Shown piece by piece: positions 38,789-47,012 of a DNA stretch of 61,921 nucleotides. The notes under the pieces were generated by a model. The model saw only the letters and a list, made by a program, of their open reading frames with translations. It had not been told where the DNA came from and did no database searches. The DNA comes from an uncultured beta proteobacterium. Its GTDB lineage: Bacteria; Pseudomonadota; Gammaproteobacteria; Burkholderiales; Burkholderiaceae_C. Position 1 is the first letter of the stretch. Every line of letters starts with the position of its first letter. The position numbers and the translations under genes are program-made. Location of the stretch: NCBI GenBank assembly GCA_903930255.1, contig CAIYYA010000073.1, positions 1 through 61,921 on the forward strand, in the 5' to 3' direction.

Positions 38789-39589
38789 ATGCTAGCCAAA
38801 CGTATCATTCCCTGTCTTGATGTCACCGGTGGCCGGGTGGTCAAAGGTGTCAATTTTGTCGAACTGCGCGATGCGGGGGATCCGGTTGAGATTGCTGCAC
38901 GCTACAACGAGCAGGGTGCTGACGAGCTGACCTTTTTGGACATTACCGCCACCAGCGATGGGCGCGATCTGATTCTGCACATCATCGAAGCGGTGGCCAG
39001 CCAGGTGTTTATTCCGCTCACTGTCGGTGGCGGGGTGCGTACGGTGGATGACGTGCGGCGCCTGCTGAATGCTGGGGCTGACAAAACCAGTTTTAACTCG
39101 GCGGCCATTGCCAACCCCCAGGTGATTCGGGCTGCTTCTGCCAAATACGGGGCGCAGTGTATTGTGGTGGCCATTGATGCCAAACGGCGCAGCGCCACAG
39201 ACAGCGCACGTTTGAATGCGCAAGGCCAGCCGATGGGTGAGGGTTGGGACGTTTATAGCCACGGTGGGCGCAAAAACACCGGGCTTGATGCCGTGACCTG
39301 GGCCAGTTACATGGCAGAGCTGGGGGCCGGCGAGATTTTGCTAACCAGCATGGACCGCGACGGCACCAAGTCTGGCTTTGACTTGGCATTGACGCGCGCT
39401 GTTAGCGATGCCGTCAGTGTGCCGGTGATCGCCTCGGGCGGTGTGGGCACGCTGGATCATTTGGCCGATGGTGTTCAGCAGGGTGGGGCAGATGCCGTGC
39501 TGGCGGCCAGCATCTTTCACTATGGTGAGTTCACCGTGGCGCAGGCCAAGGCCCGCATGGCCGAGCGTGGCATTCCGGTTCGATGCTAA
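38789..39589 (+). CDS. hisF: Imidazole glycerol phosphate synthase cyclase subunit
   Basis: TIM-barrel cyclase that uses ammonia from HisH to make IGP and AICAR. It is 266 aa. Catalytic Asp in [15 protein letters not shown] (residue 11), Asp in VVAIDAKRR (near residue 130), and the phosphate-binding loops [10 protein letters not shown] and [12 protein letters not shown] are present. It is separated from hisA by about 3 kb of remnant genes and must be expressed from a local promoter or by read-through from the PEP-CTERM region. Confidence 0.97.
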   Translation: MLAKRIIPCLDVTGGRVVKGVNFVELRDAGDPVEIAARYNEQGADELTFLDITATSDGRDLILHIIEAVASQVFIPLTVGGGVRTVDDVRRLLNAGADKTSFNSAAIANPQVIRAASAKYGAQCIVVAIDAKRRSATDSARLNAQGQPMGEGWDVYSHGGRKNTGLDAVTWASYMAELGAGEILLTSMDRDGTKSGFDLALTRAVSDAVSVPVIASGGVGTLDHLADGVQQGGADAVLAASIFHYGEFTVAQAKARMAERGIPVRC

Positions 39590-39615
39590 GGGTCCATTAC
39601 GTAATAACATGCACA

Positions 39616-39670
39616 TTTTTGCCCTCCAGCGCTTGCTGGACAAGCGTGAGCAGCTATCAAAAATATATCA
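39616..39670. repeat. Palindromic repeat unit between hisF and hisI
   Basis: Contains CCAGC-GCTT-GCTGG and, overlapping it, CGCTTG-CTGGA-CAAGCG, followed by AGCAGCTATCAAAAATATAT. The same word types (GCGCTTGCTGGA, AGCTATCAAAAA) appear in other genes of the window. From memory such units are scattered through Comamonadaceae genomes; this has not been checked. Confidence 0.45.
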
Positions 39671-39681
39671 ATTAACGCCAC

Positions 39682-40074
39682 ATGGATTATCTCGACAAGA
39701 TCAAATGGGACGCACAGGGTCTGGTGCCGGCCATTGCCCAAGAGCAAAGCTCAGGCGATGTGCTGATGCTGGCTTGGATGAATCGCGAGGCCTTGCAACT
39801 GACGGTAGAGCAGGGTCGGGCGGTATATTTCAGCCGCTCGCGCAACAAGCTTTGGTTCAAGGGCGAAGAATCAGGCCATGTGCAAACCGTGCACGAAATT
39901 CGTATCGACTGCGACGCCGATGTGGTGTTGCTTAAGGTCACGCAAAACGGCCACACGCCGGGTCTGGCTTGTCACACTGGACGACACAGCTGTTTTTTCA
40001 GTGTGTATGACAATGGCGCCTGGCGTGCCGCTGACCCGGTGCTGAAAGACCCGCAAACCATTTACAAATCCTGA
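39682..40074 (+). CDS. hisI: Phosphoribosyl-AMP cyclohydrolase
   Basis: Zn-dependent cyclohydrolase of histidine synthesis (stand-alone, 130 aa, not fused to HisE). Diagnostic motifs are [33 protein letters not shown], and the metal site [11 protein letters not shown] with [10 protein letters not shown]. The ATG follows the repeat unit by 11 bases. The stop overlaps the hisE start by one base (TGATG). Confidence 0.96.
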   Translation: MDYLDKIKWDAQGLVPAIAQEQSSGDVLMLAWMNREALQLTVEQGRAVYFSRSRNKLWFKGEESGHVQTVHEIRIDCDADVVLLKVTQNGHTPGLACHTGRHSCFFSVYDNGAWRAADPVLKDPQTIYKS

Positions 40075-40466
40075 TGAACGCTGATAAAAACTCTGCTGAT
40101 TCCTTGGCGGCCCTGGCTTCCGTGATCGAAAGTCGGCTGCCTGCGCGCGGCGGCAACCCAGATGCCAGCTATGTCGCGCGTTTGCTGCATAAAGGCCCTG
40201 ATACCTTTTTGAAAAAAATTGGCGAAGAAGCCACTGAGGTGGTGATGGCCGCCAAAGACGCTGATCATGGTGGCGACAAATCCAAAATCGTTTATGAAGT
40301 GGCTGACCTTTGGTTTCACACCATGATTGCCTTGGCACACTACGGGTTGACCCCGGCCGACGTGGTGGCTGAGCTTGATCGTCGTGCCGGCACCAGCGGT
40401 ATTGAAGAAAAAGCCTTGCGCAAAGTCCAGGCGCGTGAATCTGCACCAGGGGGAGTTGTGTCATGA
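40074..40466 (+). CDS. hisE: Phosphoribosyl-ATP pyrophosphatase
   Basis: All-alpha MazG-like pyrophosphohydrolase, the second step of histidine synthesis. It is 130 aa. Signature: [20 protein letters not shown] and [12 protein letters not shown], with the EExxE-type metal site, then [12 protein letters not shown]. It overlaps hisI by one base and the next gene by four (ATGA). The unit likely continues through the HIT gene. Confidence 0.96.
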   Translation: MNADKNSADSLAALASVIESRLPARGGNPDASYVARLLHKGPDTFLKKIGEEATEVVMAAKDADHGGDKSKIVYEVADLWFHTMIALAHYGLTPADVVAELDRRAGTSGIEEKALRKVQARESAPGGVVS

Positions 40467-40879
40467 CGCAAGACTTTACCCGAACAACTCAGCCGAGCAC
40501 GCTCGATGTTGTTGATATGCAAGCGCTCAATGCATTGAACACGGTGGGCACCATCAGCTATGTGCTGCATTTGATTGTGGCGGTTGGCGCTTTGATCCCG
40601 GGTGGTCAGTTTGGTCCGGTGCTGCTGATTGCAGCTCTGGTGCTGGACATGGTGAAACGAGACGATGCCCGTGGCACATGGCATGCGTCACACTTCAGGT
40701 GGCGTATTCGCACCGTGATCATGGCTGCACTGTTGTATTTGGTCACTGCGCCCTTGTGGTTTTTGTTTATTTTTCCGGGCTGGCTGGCCTGGATTTCAAT
40801 TTCTGTCTGGTTTTTATACCGCATCGTCTCAGGTCTGATGCGCATGAACAAAGGCTTGCCCATGGAGATGTCTGTATGA
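40463..40879 (+). CDS. DUF4870-like small membrane protein
   Basis: 138 aa with three to four hydrophobic segments ([65 protein letters not shown]). The arrangement and [15 protein letters not shown] loop fit the DUF4870 family. Function unknown. It lies between hisE and the HIT gene, a linkage I recall as common in Burkholderiales. Start and stop both overlap neighbours (ATGA). Confidence 0.75.
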   Translation: MTQDFTRTTQPSTLDVVDMQALNALNTVGTISYVLHLIVAVGALIPGGQFGPVLLIAALVLDMVKRDDARGTWHASHFRWRIRTVIMAALLYLVTAPLWFLFIFPGWLAWISISVWFLYRIVSGLMRMNKGLPMEMSV

Positions 40880-41250
40880 CGATGAAGCTTCTTCACACTG
40901 ACCCGAATTGCCTGTTTTGCAAAATTGTGGCGGGAAAAATCCCATCCAAAATGGTTTATCAGGACGATGAAATTTACGCTTTTCACGACATTCATCCATC
41001 CGCCCCCGTGCATTTTTTGCTGGTTCCCAAACTGCATGTTGCCTCGATGGCTTTGTTGACGGATGCGCACACGTCGATGATGGGGCGGTTGATGGTTTTG
41101 GCGCCCAAACTGGCTTTGCAAGAAGGGTGTAACCCCTACCCCGAGGGTGGTTTTAGAGTGGTGATTAACACGGGGGCTGACGGCGCGCAAGACGTGCATC
41201 ACCTGCATATTCATGTGATGGGTGGGCCGCGACCCTGGTTACGCGGATAA
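40876..41250 (+). CDS. HIT family histidine triad protein
   Basis: Nucleotide-binding hydrolase of the Hint branch, acting on adenosine phosphoramidate-type substrates. It is 124 aa from ATG 40876, which overlaps the preceding stop and has GGAG about 8 bases upstream. The N-terminal [19 protein letters not shown] and the triad [10 protein letters not shown] (near residue 110) are clear. It sits between hisE/DUF4870 and tatA, a conserved order in this group. Confidence 0.93.
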   Translation: MTMKLLHTDPNCLFCKIVAGKIPSKMVYQDDEIYAFHDIHPSAPVHFLLVPKLHVASMALLTDAHTSMMGRLMVLAPKLALQEGCNPYPEGGFRVVINTGADGAQDVHHLHIHVMGGPRPWLRG

Positions 41251-41264
41251 TCCGTGGCTTTACG

Positions 41265-41293
41265 TTCAGACGATGCGCTTGCCCGTCTAAAAT
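41265..41293 (+). promoter_or_regulatory. Predicted sigma-70 promoter of tatABC
   Basis: TTCAGA (41265-41270), 17-base spacer, TAAAAT (41288-41293), 25 bases before the tatA ATG, which is preceded by CAGGAGAT. This would allow tatABC to be expressed apart from the his genes. Confidence 0.45.
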
Positions 41294-41318
41294 TTCATTA
41301 TTCGTCAGGAGATTCACG

Positions 41319-41570
41319 ATGGGTTCTTTTTCTATTTGGCATTGGTTGATTGTTTTATTGATTGTCATCATGGTGTTTGGCACCAAAAAATTGAAAAACT
41401 TGGGTGGCGACCTGGGCGGTGCCGTCAAAGGCTTTAAAGACGGCATGAAAGAGGGCGGTACAGCTCCTGCCGAAGACAAACCTGCAGCAGCGCCCACAGC
41501 ACAAGTGGCCAGCGTCAGCGCGGCGGTTGATAGCAACACGATTGACGTGCAAGCTAAGCAAAAATCTTGA
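41319..41570 (+). CDS. tatA: Sec-independent protein translocase subunit TatA
   Basis: Pore-forming subunit of the twin-arginine translocase. It is 83 aa: one N-terminal helix ([14 protein letters not shown]), the FGTKKL hinge, an amphipathic helix ([19 protein letters not shown]), then a disordered Ala-rich tail. It has a strong Shine-Dalgarno sequence. tatB starts 36 bases downstream. Confidence 0.96.
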   Translation: MGSFSIWHWLIVLLIVIMVFGTKKLKNLGGDLGGAVKGFKDGMKEGGTAPAEDKPAAAPTAQVASVSAAVDSNTIDVQAKQKS

Positions 41571-41606
41571 TGACGGTTAGTGCTTTAGCCTGGATTCAAG
41601 GCGCGC

Positions 41607-42080
41607 ATGATTGATCTGGGTATTTCCAAGTTGGCCATGATCGGTGCCGTCGCGCTGATCGTCATTGGCCCTGAAAAACTGCCCGGTGTGGCACGCATGC
41701 TCGGCACCATGATTGGCAAAGCACAGCGCTATGTGAGTGATGTCAAAGCCGAGGTGAATCGTTCGATGGCGCTCGATGAGCTTAAAAAAATGAAGGATAC
41801 GGTTCAAAGTGCAGCACAAGACGTGCACCAGTCGATTCAGAGCGGTGCCAGTGATTTCGAAAAAACCTGGGCGGAAACCACGGGCATCCCCGCTCAAAGC
41901 AATGCTTCAGAAGCCACCGGTTTGCTGGAAATTCCACCCGAATATCGTCACCCCAAGAAAAAATGGCGTCTCAAGCAAGGCGCCATGCCCAACTGGTACA
42001 AAGCGCGCACCGGTGTGCGCACCAAAGCCTTGTCCGGGGCAGCCAGGGTTGCCCGCTATCGCCCAACGCCATTCAAGTGA
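41607..42080 (+). CDS. tatB: Sec-independent protein translocase subunit TatB
   Basis: Receptor-complex subunit of the Tat system. It is 157 aa with the N-terminal helix [20 protein letters not shown] (conserved Glu and GPEKLP hinge), an amphipathic helix, and a long Gln/Ser-rich C-terminus. The TGA overlaps the tatC ATG by one base (TGATG). Confidence 0.95.
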   Translation: MIDLGISKLAMIGAVALIVIGPEKLPGVARMLGTMIGKAQRYVSDVKAEVNRSMALDELKKMKDTVQSAAQDVHQSIQSGASDFEKTWAETTGIPAQSNASEATGLLEIPPEYRHPKKKWRLKQGAMPNWYKARTGVRTKALSGAARVARYRPTPFK

Positions 42081-42868
42081 TGACTGATTCCTTAAAAAAA
42101 GACGATGAACTCGCCGGTAGTGAGCAGCCATTTGTGGCGCATCTGGTTGAGTTGCGTGATCGGCTCGTTAAAGCGGTGCTGGCCATTGTGGTGGTCGCTA
42201 TCGTTCTCGGGGCATTTCCCGGTCCGGCTGCGCTCTATGACTTGATGGCTGCGCCTTTGGTGGCGCATTTGCCAAAAGGTGCGACGTTGATCGCGACTTC
42301 GGTGATCTCACCCTTTATGGTGCCGCTCAAAGTGCTGCTGATGGCCGCATTTATGCTGGCTTTGCCGGTGGTGCTTTACCAACTGTGGGCTTTTGTGGCG
42401 CCCGGACTTTATTCGCACGAAAAAAAGCTGGTGCTGCCTTTGGTGGTGTCGAGCACCCTGCTGTTCTTTATCGGTGTCGCGTTTTGTTATTTCTTCGTAT
42501 TTGGCCGGGTTTTTGCGTTCATTCAAAGCTTTGCACCAGCCAGCATCACGGCCTCGCCCGACATCGAAGCCTATCTGAGTTTTGTGCTGTCAATGTTTCT
42601 GGCTTTTGGCATGGCTTTTGAGGTGCCGGTGGTGGTGGTGGTGCTGGCACGCATGAATATTTTCAGCATTCAGAAGCTGAAAGAATTTCGGGGTTATTTT
42701 GTCGTTTTGGCTTTTATCATTGCAGCCATTGTGACGCCACCCGACGTGGTTTCGCAGCTTGCACTGGCTATTCCGATGTGCCTGTTGTATGAAGTGGGTA
42801 TTTGGGCTGCCCAATTATTCCTACGTCACACACAGGCGCCTGAAGAGACTGAACCAGGGTCGAAATAA
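42080..42868 (+). CDS. tatC: Sec-independent protein translocase subunit TatC
   Basis: Six-helix core subunit that recognises twin-arginine signal peptides. It is 262 aa from ATG 42080. Motifs are QPFVAHLVELRDRLVKAV (the conserved N-terminal HLxELRxRL) and the first-loop and FAFGMAFEVPV-like LAFGMAFEVPVVVVVL region with its conserved Glu. The frame extends further upstream inside tatB, but the TGATG start is standard. Its TAA abuts the convergent protease gene's stop with no gap (TAATTA). Confidence 0.96.
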   Translation: MTDSLKKDDELAGSEQPFVAHLVELRDRLVKAVLAIVVVAIVLGAFPGPAALYDLMAAPLVAHLPKGATLIATSVISPFMVPLKVLLMAAFMLALPVVLYQLWAFVAPGLYSHEKKLVLPLVVSSTLLFFIGVAFCYFFVFGRVFAFIQSFAPASITASPDIEAYLSFVLSMFLAFGMAFEVPVVVVVLARMNIFSIQKLKEFRGYFVVLAFIIAAIVTPPDVVSQLALAIPMCLLYEVGIWAAQLFLRHTQAPEETEPGSK

Positions 42869-44005
42869 TTACCGTGTCGGTGGTCGGGGACGAATCCCGG
42901 GGCTCACCTGCAGGCTGCTTTTGACATTGCCGCGCTGCACTTCAATGCGCGCCATAGTGCCAGGTTTTAGTGCGGCAATAGCGCTCAATAACTCAGCTAC
43001 ATTGTGCATATCACGGTCGAGTACGCGGGTCACCACATCGCCTGGGCGCATGCCGGCTTTTGCCGCAGGACCATTTTGTAGCACGCCTGTGATGATGACA
43101 CCCTGTTGTGCTGCCACGCCAAAGGTTTGCGCCAACTCTGGGTTGAGTTCGTTAGGTTCCACTCCAATCCAACCGCGTGTCACCTGGCCGTCCTTCACAA
43201 TGCCTTCAAGCACCATTTTGGCTGTCGCTACCGGAATGGCAAAGCCAATGCCCATGCTGCCGCCAGAGCGTGAGTAAATGGCCGTGTTGATGCCCAGCAG
43301 GTTGCCGCTGGTGTCCACCAGTGCACCACCCGAGTTGCCGGGGTTGATTGCCGCATCGGTTTGAATAAAGTTTTCAAATGTGTTGATGCCCAACTGATTC
43401 CGACCCAGGGCACTCACGATGCCACTGGTGACGGTTTGCCCGACACCAAACGGGTTGCCAATGGCCAGCACCTGATCCCCCACTTGCAACAAGTCAGAGT
43501 TGCCCAGCACGATCACCGGCAGGCGCTCCAGCTCGATTTTCAGCACGGCCAGGTCGGAGTCTGGGTCAGTGCCTATGACTTTGGCGACCGTTTGACGGCT
43601 GTCGTTCAAAATCACTTCGATTTCGTCAGCGTTTTCGACGACATGGTTGTTTGTGAGAATGTAGCCCGAAGCGCTGACGATGACCCCGCTACCCAGACCG
43701 ACTTGCGGTTCGCTGGACTGATCACCAAAAAAAAATTTAAACCAGGGGTCGCTGCTATGCGACCCACGGCGTGCATTTTTACTGGTGTTGATGCTCACCA
43801 CGGCTGCCGACGATTTTTGTGCTGCCAGTCTGAAACTACCTGCGGGCACCGCTGCCGCACCACTGGCCGGGGCTTCGATGACGGACAGACTGCCTGCGCG
43901 ATTCGCCGAAGTAGAGACCCAGCCCGGCTTGAGCGTCGTAACGACAAAATATCCTGCCAACAAAACGGTGACAGACTGTGAAAACAACAACCAAAAACGT
44001 TTCAT
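42869..44005 (-). CDS. DegS/DegQ-like periplasmic serine protease, single PDZ domain
   Basis: HtrA-family protease of envelope quality control. It is 378 aa from ATG 44005; a TTG two codons earlier is possible. An N-terminal hydrophobic segment (VTVLLAGYFVV) exports or anchors it. The catalytic triad is His in TNNHVVENA, Asp in DSDLAVLKIE, and Ser in NPGNSGGAL. One PDZ domain (GVIITGVLQNGPAAKAGMRP) lies at the C-terminus, so it is closer to DegS/single-PDZ forms than to DegP. It is convergent with tatC. Confidence 0.93.
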   Translation of the reverse strand: MKRFWLLFSQSVTVLLAGYFVVTTLKPGWVSTSANRAGSLSVIEAPASGAAAVPAGSFRLAAQKSSAAVVSINTSKNARRGSHSSDPWFKFFFGDQSSEPQVGLGSGVIVSASGYILTNNHVVENADEIEVILNDSRQTVAKVIGTDPDSDLAVLKIELERLPVIVLGNSDLLQVGDQVLAIGNPFGVGQTVTSGIVSALGRNQLGINTFENFIQTDAAINPGNSGGALVDTSGNLLGINTAIYSRSGGSMGIGFAIPVATAKMVLEGIVKDGQVTRGWIGVEPNELNPELAQTFGVAAQQGVIITGVLQNGPAAKAGMRPGDVVTRVLDRDMHNVAELLSAIAALKPGTMARIEVQRGNVKSSLQVSPGIRPRPPTR

Positions 44006-44087
44006 GGACAATCAGGGCGAACGCCCGTAAAGGGTTAACTTAAATGATAGTAAGCGGTTTAAATTGTAGGCGGCAGATCAGAATTCA

Positions 44088-44456
44088 ATGTCCAAGTCTT
44101 CGTGGGTGATTCATATTCAGCCCGATGCACCCGCCAAGCCAATGCTGGGTGCGCCGTGCAATGGCTGTGGGGTTTGTTGCCAAATCGAGCCATGTCCAGT
44201 GGGGCGCCTGCTGTCGGGGCGTATCAGAGGCGCCTGCAAGGCACTGGTATGGCAGGCTGAGGCTTTGCACTATCGCTGTGGTGCTCTGACGCAGCCACGC
44301 CTGCAATTGATGCGTTGTTTGCCAACTGCTTGGCACTGGAGTGTTGGATTCTTGGCCTGGCTGTTGCGTCGTGCCGGGCGCCGCTGGATTGCTGCTGGGG
44401 TTGGTTGTGATTGTGATGTGTCTGTGAAGGAAAAAGTGGATGGTTCATCGTTCTGA
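44088..44456 (+). CDS. Cys-rich YkgJ-like protein
   Basis: 122 aa. The N-terminal CNGCGVCCQIEPC fits the CxxCGxCC signature of the YkgJ/UPF0153 group, probably a metal or Fe-S site. A further Cys occurs at CGA and the end reads GVGCDCDV. A moderately hydrophobic stretch (WHWSVGFLAWLLRR) is present. No function established. It overlaps the Nif3-like gene by 17 bases, suggesting coupled expression. Confidence 0.7.
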   Translation: MSKSSWVIHIQPDAPAKPMLGAPCNGCGVCCQIEPCPVGRLLSGRIRGACKALVWQAEALHYRCGALTQPRLQLMRCLPTAWHWSVGFLAWLLRRAGRRWIAAGVGCDCDVSVKEKVDGSSF

Positions 44457-45198
44457 ACTCCTGGCTGCTTCTGATGGCTTGCTGCAGCCCGAGCGTTTTC
44501 GTGATTACGGCCCAAACGGCCTGCAAGTCGAAGGGCGGGCTCAAATTGGCAAGCTGGTCAGCGGGGTCACAGCCAGTTTGGCATTGATCGAGGCTGCGGT
44601 GGCGGTCAAGGCAGATGCCATTCTGGTGCACCATGGCCTGTTTTGGCGTGGTCACGATGCATGTGTAACCGGCTGGATGAAGCATCGCCTGGCGCTGCTG
44701 TTGGCGCATGACATCAATTTGTTGGCCTACCACTTGCCACTGGATGCGCACCCAACTTTGGGCAATAACGCGCAATTGGCTCAACGCTTGGGTTTTGTAT
44801 GTCAAGCCAATTTTGGCGAACAAGCACTGGGCTGTTTGGGTGAATTCACCAATGCCGCCGGATGGGACTCCGCCGAGGCCTTGGCTGCACATCTTGAATA
44901 TGTGCTAGATCACCCTGTAACGCTTGTCAGTCAAGCGTGTAAAGCTATTAAAAAAATAGCGTGGTGCAGTGGTGGTGCTCAAAGTTATTTTGAAGCAGCC
45001 ATTGCCGCTGGGGCAGATGCGTTTATCACGGGTGAAATCTCCGAACCGCAAGTGCACTTGGCGCGTGAATGTGGTGTCGCGTATCTGGCCTGTGGGCACC
45101 ATGCCACCGAGCGCTTTGGCGTTGCTGCTGTGGCTACGCATTTGGCTGAGCAACTGGGTTTAAACCACGCGTTCATTGATATCCACAACCCTGTTTGA
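44440..45198 (+). CDS. Nif3-like dinuclear metal centre protein (GTP cyclohydrolase I type 2-like)
   Basis: 252 aa. Hexameric toroid family with a two-metal site; biochemical role is still debated. Motifs are the opening RFRDYGPNGLQVEG, the metal His pair in LVHHGLFWRG, YHLPLDAHPTLGNNAQLA and the C-terminal GHHATERFGV. Nucleotides 44941-44961 hold the palindromic word GCTATTAAAAAAATAGC inside the coding frame. pdxA begins 16 bases downstream. Confidence 0.9.
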   Translation: MVHRSELLAASDGLLQPERFRDYGPNGLQVEGRAQIGKLVSGVTASLALIEAAVAVKADAILVHHGLFWRGHDACVTGWMKHRLALLLAHDINLLAYHLPLDAHPTLGNNAQLAQRLGFVCQANFGEQALGCLGEFTNAAGWDSAEALAAHLEYVLDHPVTLVSQACKAIKKIAWCSGGAQSYFEAAIAAGADAFITGEISEPQVHLARECGVAYLACGHHATERFGVAAVATHLAEQLGLNHAFIDIHNPV

Positions 45199-45214
45199 AA
45201 CTGAGGAACAAGGC

Positions 45215-46273
45215 ATGCAACTCCCTATTGCCATCACCCTGGGTGACCCAGCTGGCATTGGCCCTGAAACCATTGTCAAGGCGTTTCGCGATGCACCCGA
45301 TGTCACCCAAGCTTGTTTCGTTGTCGGTGATATCGCCACACTGCGGCGCGCTGCACGAATCGTTGCGGCCGATGCACTGCTTTTGCCGGTTGTGCAAATC
45401 GACCATGTTGCGCAGGCTCTGTCTTGCCCGCCACGCTGCTTGCCCGTTATGCAAATTGCAGCTGCAGCCTTGCAAGGCACGAATCTTCCAGAGTTGGGTC
45501 GGGTCAGCGCTCAGGCGGGACAAATGGCCGGCGATTGTGTGGTGTGGGCTGCGCAAGCAGCTCTGCGTGGCGAAGTGGCCGCCCTGGTAACTGCACCCTT
45601 GAACAAAGCGGCGCTGGCTCTGGCGGGTTTGCCGCACGCTGCGTTTCCGGGGCATACCGAAATGCTGCAGTCGCTGGCAGCTGAACATCTGCAGCTGCCA
45701 CTGGCGCAATTACCCGTGCGCATGATGTTAGCCAACCCTGAGTTGCGTGTGGTTTTGCTGAGTATTCATGTGTCAATGCAGCAGGCTCTTGCGGCGCTCA
45801 CCTTCGAACAGGTGTTGTTAACGCTGCAGATCACGCACCGATCGCTGCAAGCGATATTGGGGCGCGCACCGCGTATTGGTGTTGCCGGGGTTAATCCGCA
45901 CGCGGGAGAGGGGGGCTTGTTTGGGCGCGAAGAAATTGAAGTCATCGCGCCGGCTATTGCTGCAGCCTGCGCGCAAGGAATCGATGCCCGCGGACCGTTT
46001 GCCCCCGACACAGTTTTTATGCGCGCACGCACCACGCTTACCAGCCCGGGTGAATTTGATGTGGTGTTGGCCATGTACCACGACCAAGGCCTGATACCGG
46101 TGAAATATTTGGGTGTGGAACAGGGGGTAAATGTGACTCTGGGCTTGCCATTGGTGCGCACCAGCCCAGACCACGGCACAGCGTTTGACATTGCGGGAAC
46201 CGGCCTGGCAGACGCCTCGAGTTTGATTGAGGCAATTCGCATGGCCAAACAACTCTGCCAATGCAAGATTTGA
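45215..46273 (+). CDS. pdxA: 4-hydroxythreonine-4-phosphate dehydrogenase
   Basis: NAD(P)-dependent enzyme of the DXP-dependent pyridoxal phosphate pathway. It is 352 aa from ATG 45215, which has AGGA upstream; an earlier TTG/GTG in frame lies inside the previous gene. Motifs are ITLGDPAGIGPE at the start and the three metal-binding histidines in PGHTEML, SIHVSM and MYHDQGLIPVK. The PLP product is used by HisC, among others. There is no pdxJ nearby. Confidence 0.95.
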   Translation: MQLPIAITLGDPAGIGPETIVKAFRDAPDVTQACFVVGDIATLRRAARIVAADALLLPVVQIDHVAQALSCPPRCLPVMQIAAAALQGTNLPELGRVSAQAGQMAGDCVVWAAQAALRGEVAALVTAPLNKAALALAGLPHAAFPGHTEMLQSLAAEHLQLPLAQLPVRMMLANPELRVVLLSIHVSMQQALAALTFEQVLLTLQITHRSLQAILGRAPRIGVAGVNPHAGEGGLFGREEIEVIAPAIAAACAQGIDARGPFAPDTVFMRARTTLTSPGEFDVVLAMYHDQGLIPVKYLGVEQGVNVTLGLPLVRTSPDHGTAFDIAGTGLADASSLIEAIRMAKQLCQCKI

Positions 46274-46331
46274 TTTTGGAGTTTTTAAACTATATAAGTT
46301 GAAACGAATACGAGCTGGCAAATCGCTAAGT

Positions 46332-46337
46332 TACAAT
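46332..46337 (+). promoter_or_regulatory. Possible -10 element upstream of petA
   Basis: TACAAT, 49 bases before the petA ATG, in an A/T-rich 113-base gap after pdxA. No convincing -35 lies at 16-18 bases; TTGAAA is 27 bases away. Low confidence. Confidence 0.3.
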
Positions 46338-46386
46338 TTAGGGCTGTTACCTAAAGCGATCTCGATCTTTATCATTGAGGATTCCC

Positions 46387-47001
46387 ATGAGTGAAACCCT
46401 TGCCGGCAACGGCACCGTTGATTCCAGCAAACGAACCTGGCTAATTGCATCAAGCTGCGCTGGTGCCGTGGGCGGTGCTGCTGCTATTGTCCCGTTTGTT
46501 AGTTCATTTCTGCCTTCAGAAAAAGCCAAAGCAGCTGGTGCTGCCGTCGAAGCCGATATTTCGGCACTCAAGCCGGGCGAAAAAATGACGGTCGAATGGC
46601 GCGGCAAACCAGTATGGATTGTGCGGCGCACACCCGAGCAGCTGGCCGCCTTGCCCAAGCTCGATAGTCAGTTGGCAGACCCTAAATCAGAGCGTAAACC
46701 GGCTGACCAAGCGCCTGAATACGCTCGCAATGATGTGCGTTCACGCAAGCCAGAGTACCTGATTGTGGTGGGCATTTGCACGCATCTGGGCTGTTCGCCG
46801 TCAGAAAAATTCAAACCAGGCCCGCAGCCGTCGTTGCCTGATGACTGGCAAGGTGGTTTTTTCTGCCCTTGCCATGGTTCTACTTTTGATCTGGCAGGTC
46901 GTGTTTACAAAAACAAGCCCGCCCCAGACAATCTCGAAGTGCCCCCCCACATGTACCTCTCTGACACCAAATTGCTCATTGGTGCTGACAAGCTAGCCTA
47001 A
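46387..47001 (+). CDS. petA: Cytochrome bc1 complex Rieske iron-sulfur subunit
   Basis: 2Fe-2S subunit of complex III. It is 204 aa from ATG 46387 (AGGA upstream; a TTG four codons earlier is unlikely). The cluster-binding boxes CTHLGC and CPCHGS are intact. The N-terminal anchor has a Lys-Arg pair (SSKRTWL) before the hydrophobic stretch, in place of the consensus twin arginine of Tat signals; such variants are known in Rieske proteins. tatABC is 4 kb upstream. Confidence 0.96.
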   Translation: MSETLAGNGTVDSSKRTWLIASSCAGAVGGAAAIVPFVSSFLPSEKAKAAGAAVEADISALKPGEKMTVEWRGKPVWIVRRTPEQLAALPKLDSQLADPKSERKPADQAPEYARNDVRSRKPEYLIVVGICTHLGCSPSEKFKPGPQPSLPDDWQGGFFCPCHGSTFDLAGRVYKNKPAPDNLEVPPHMYLSDTKLLIGADKLA

Positions 47002-47012
47002 GGACGAACGAC

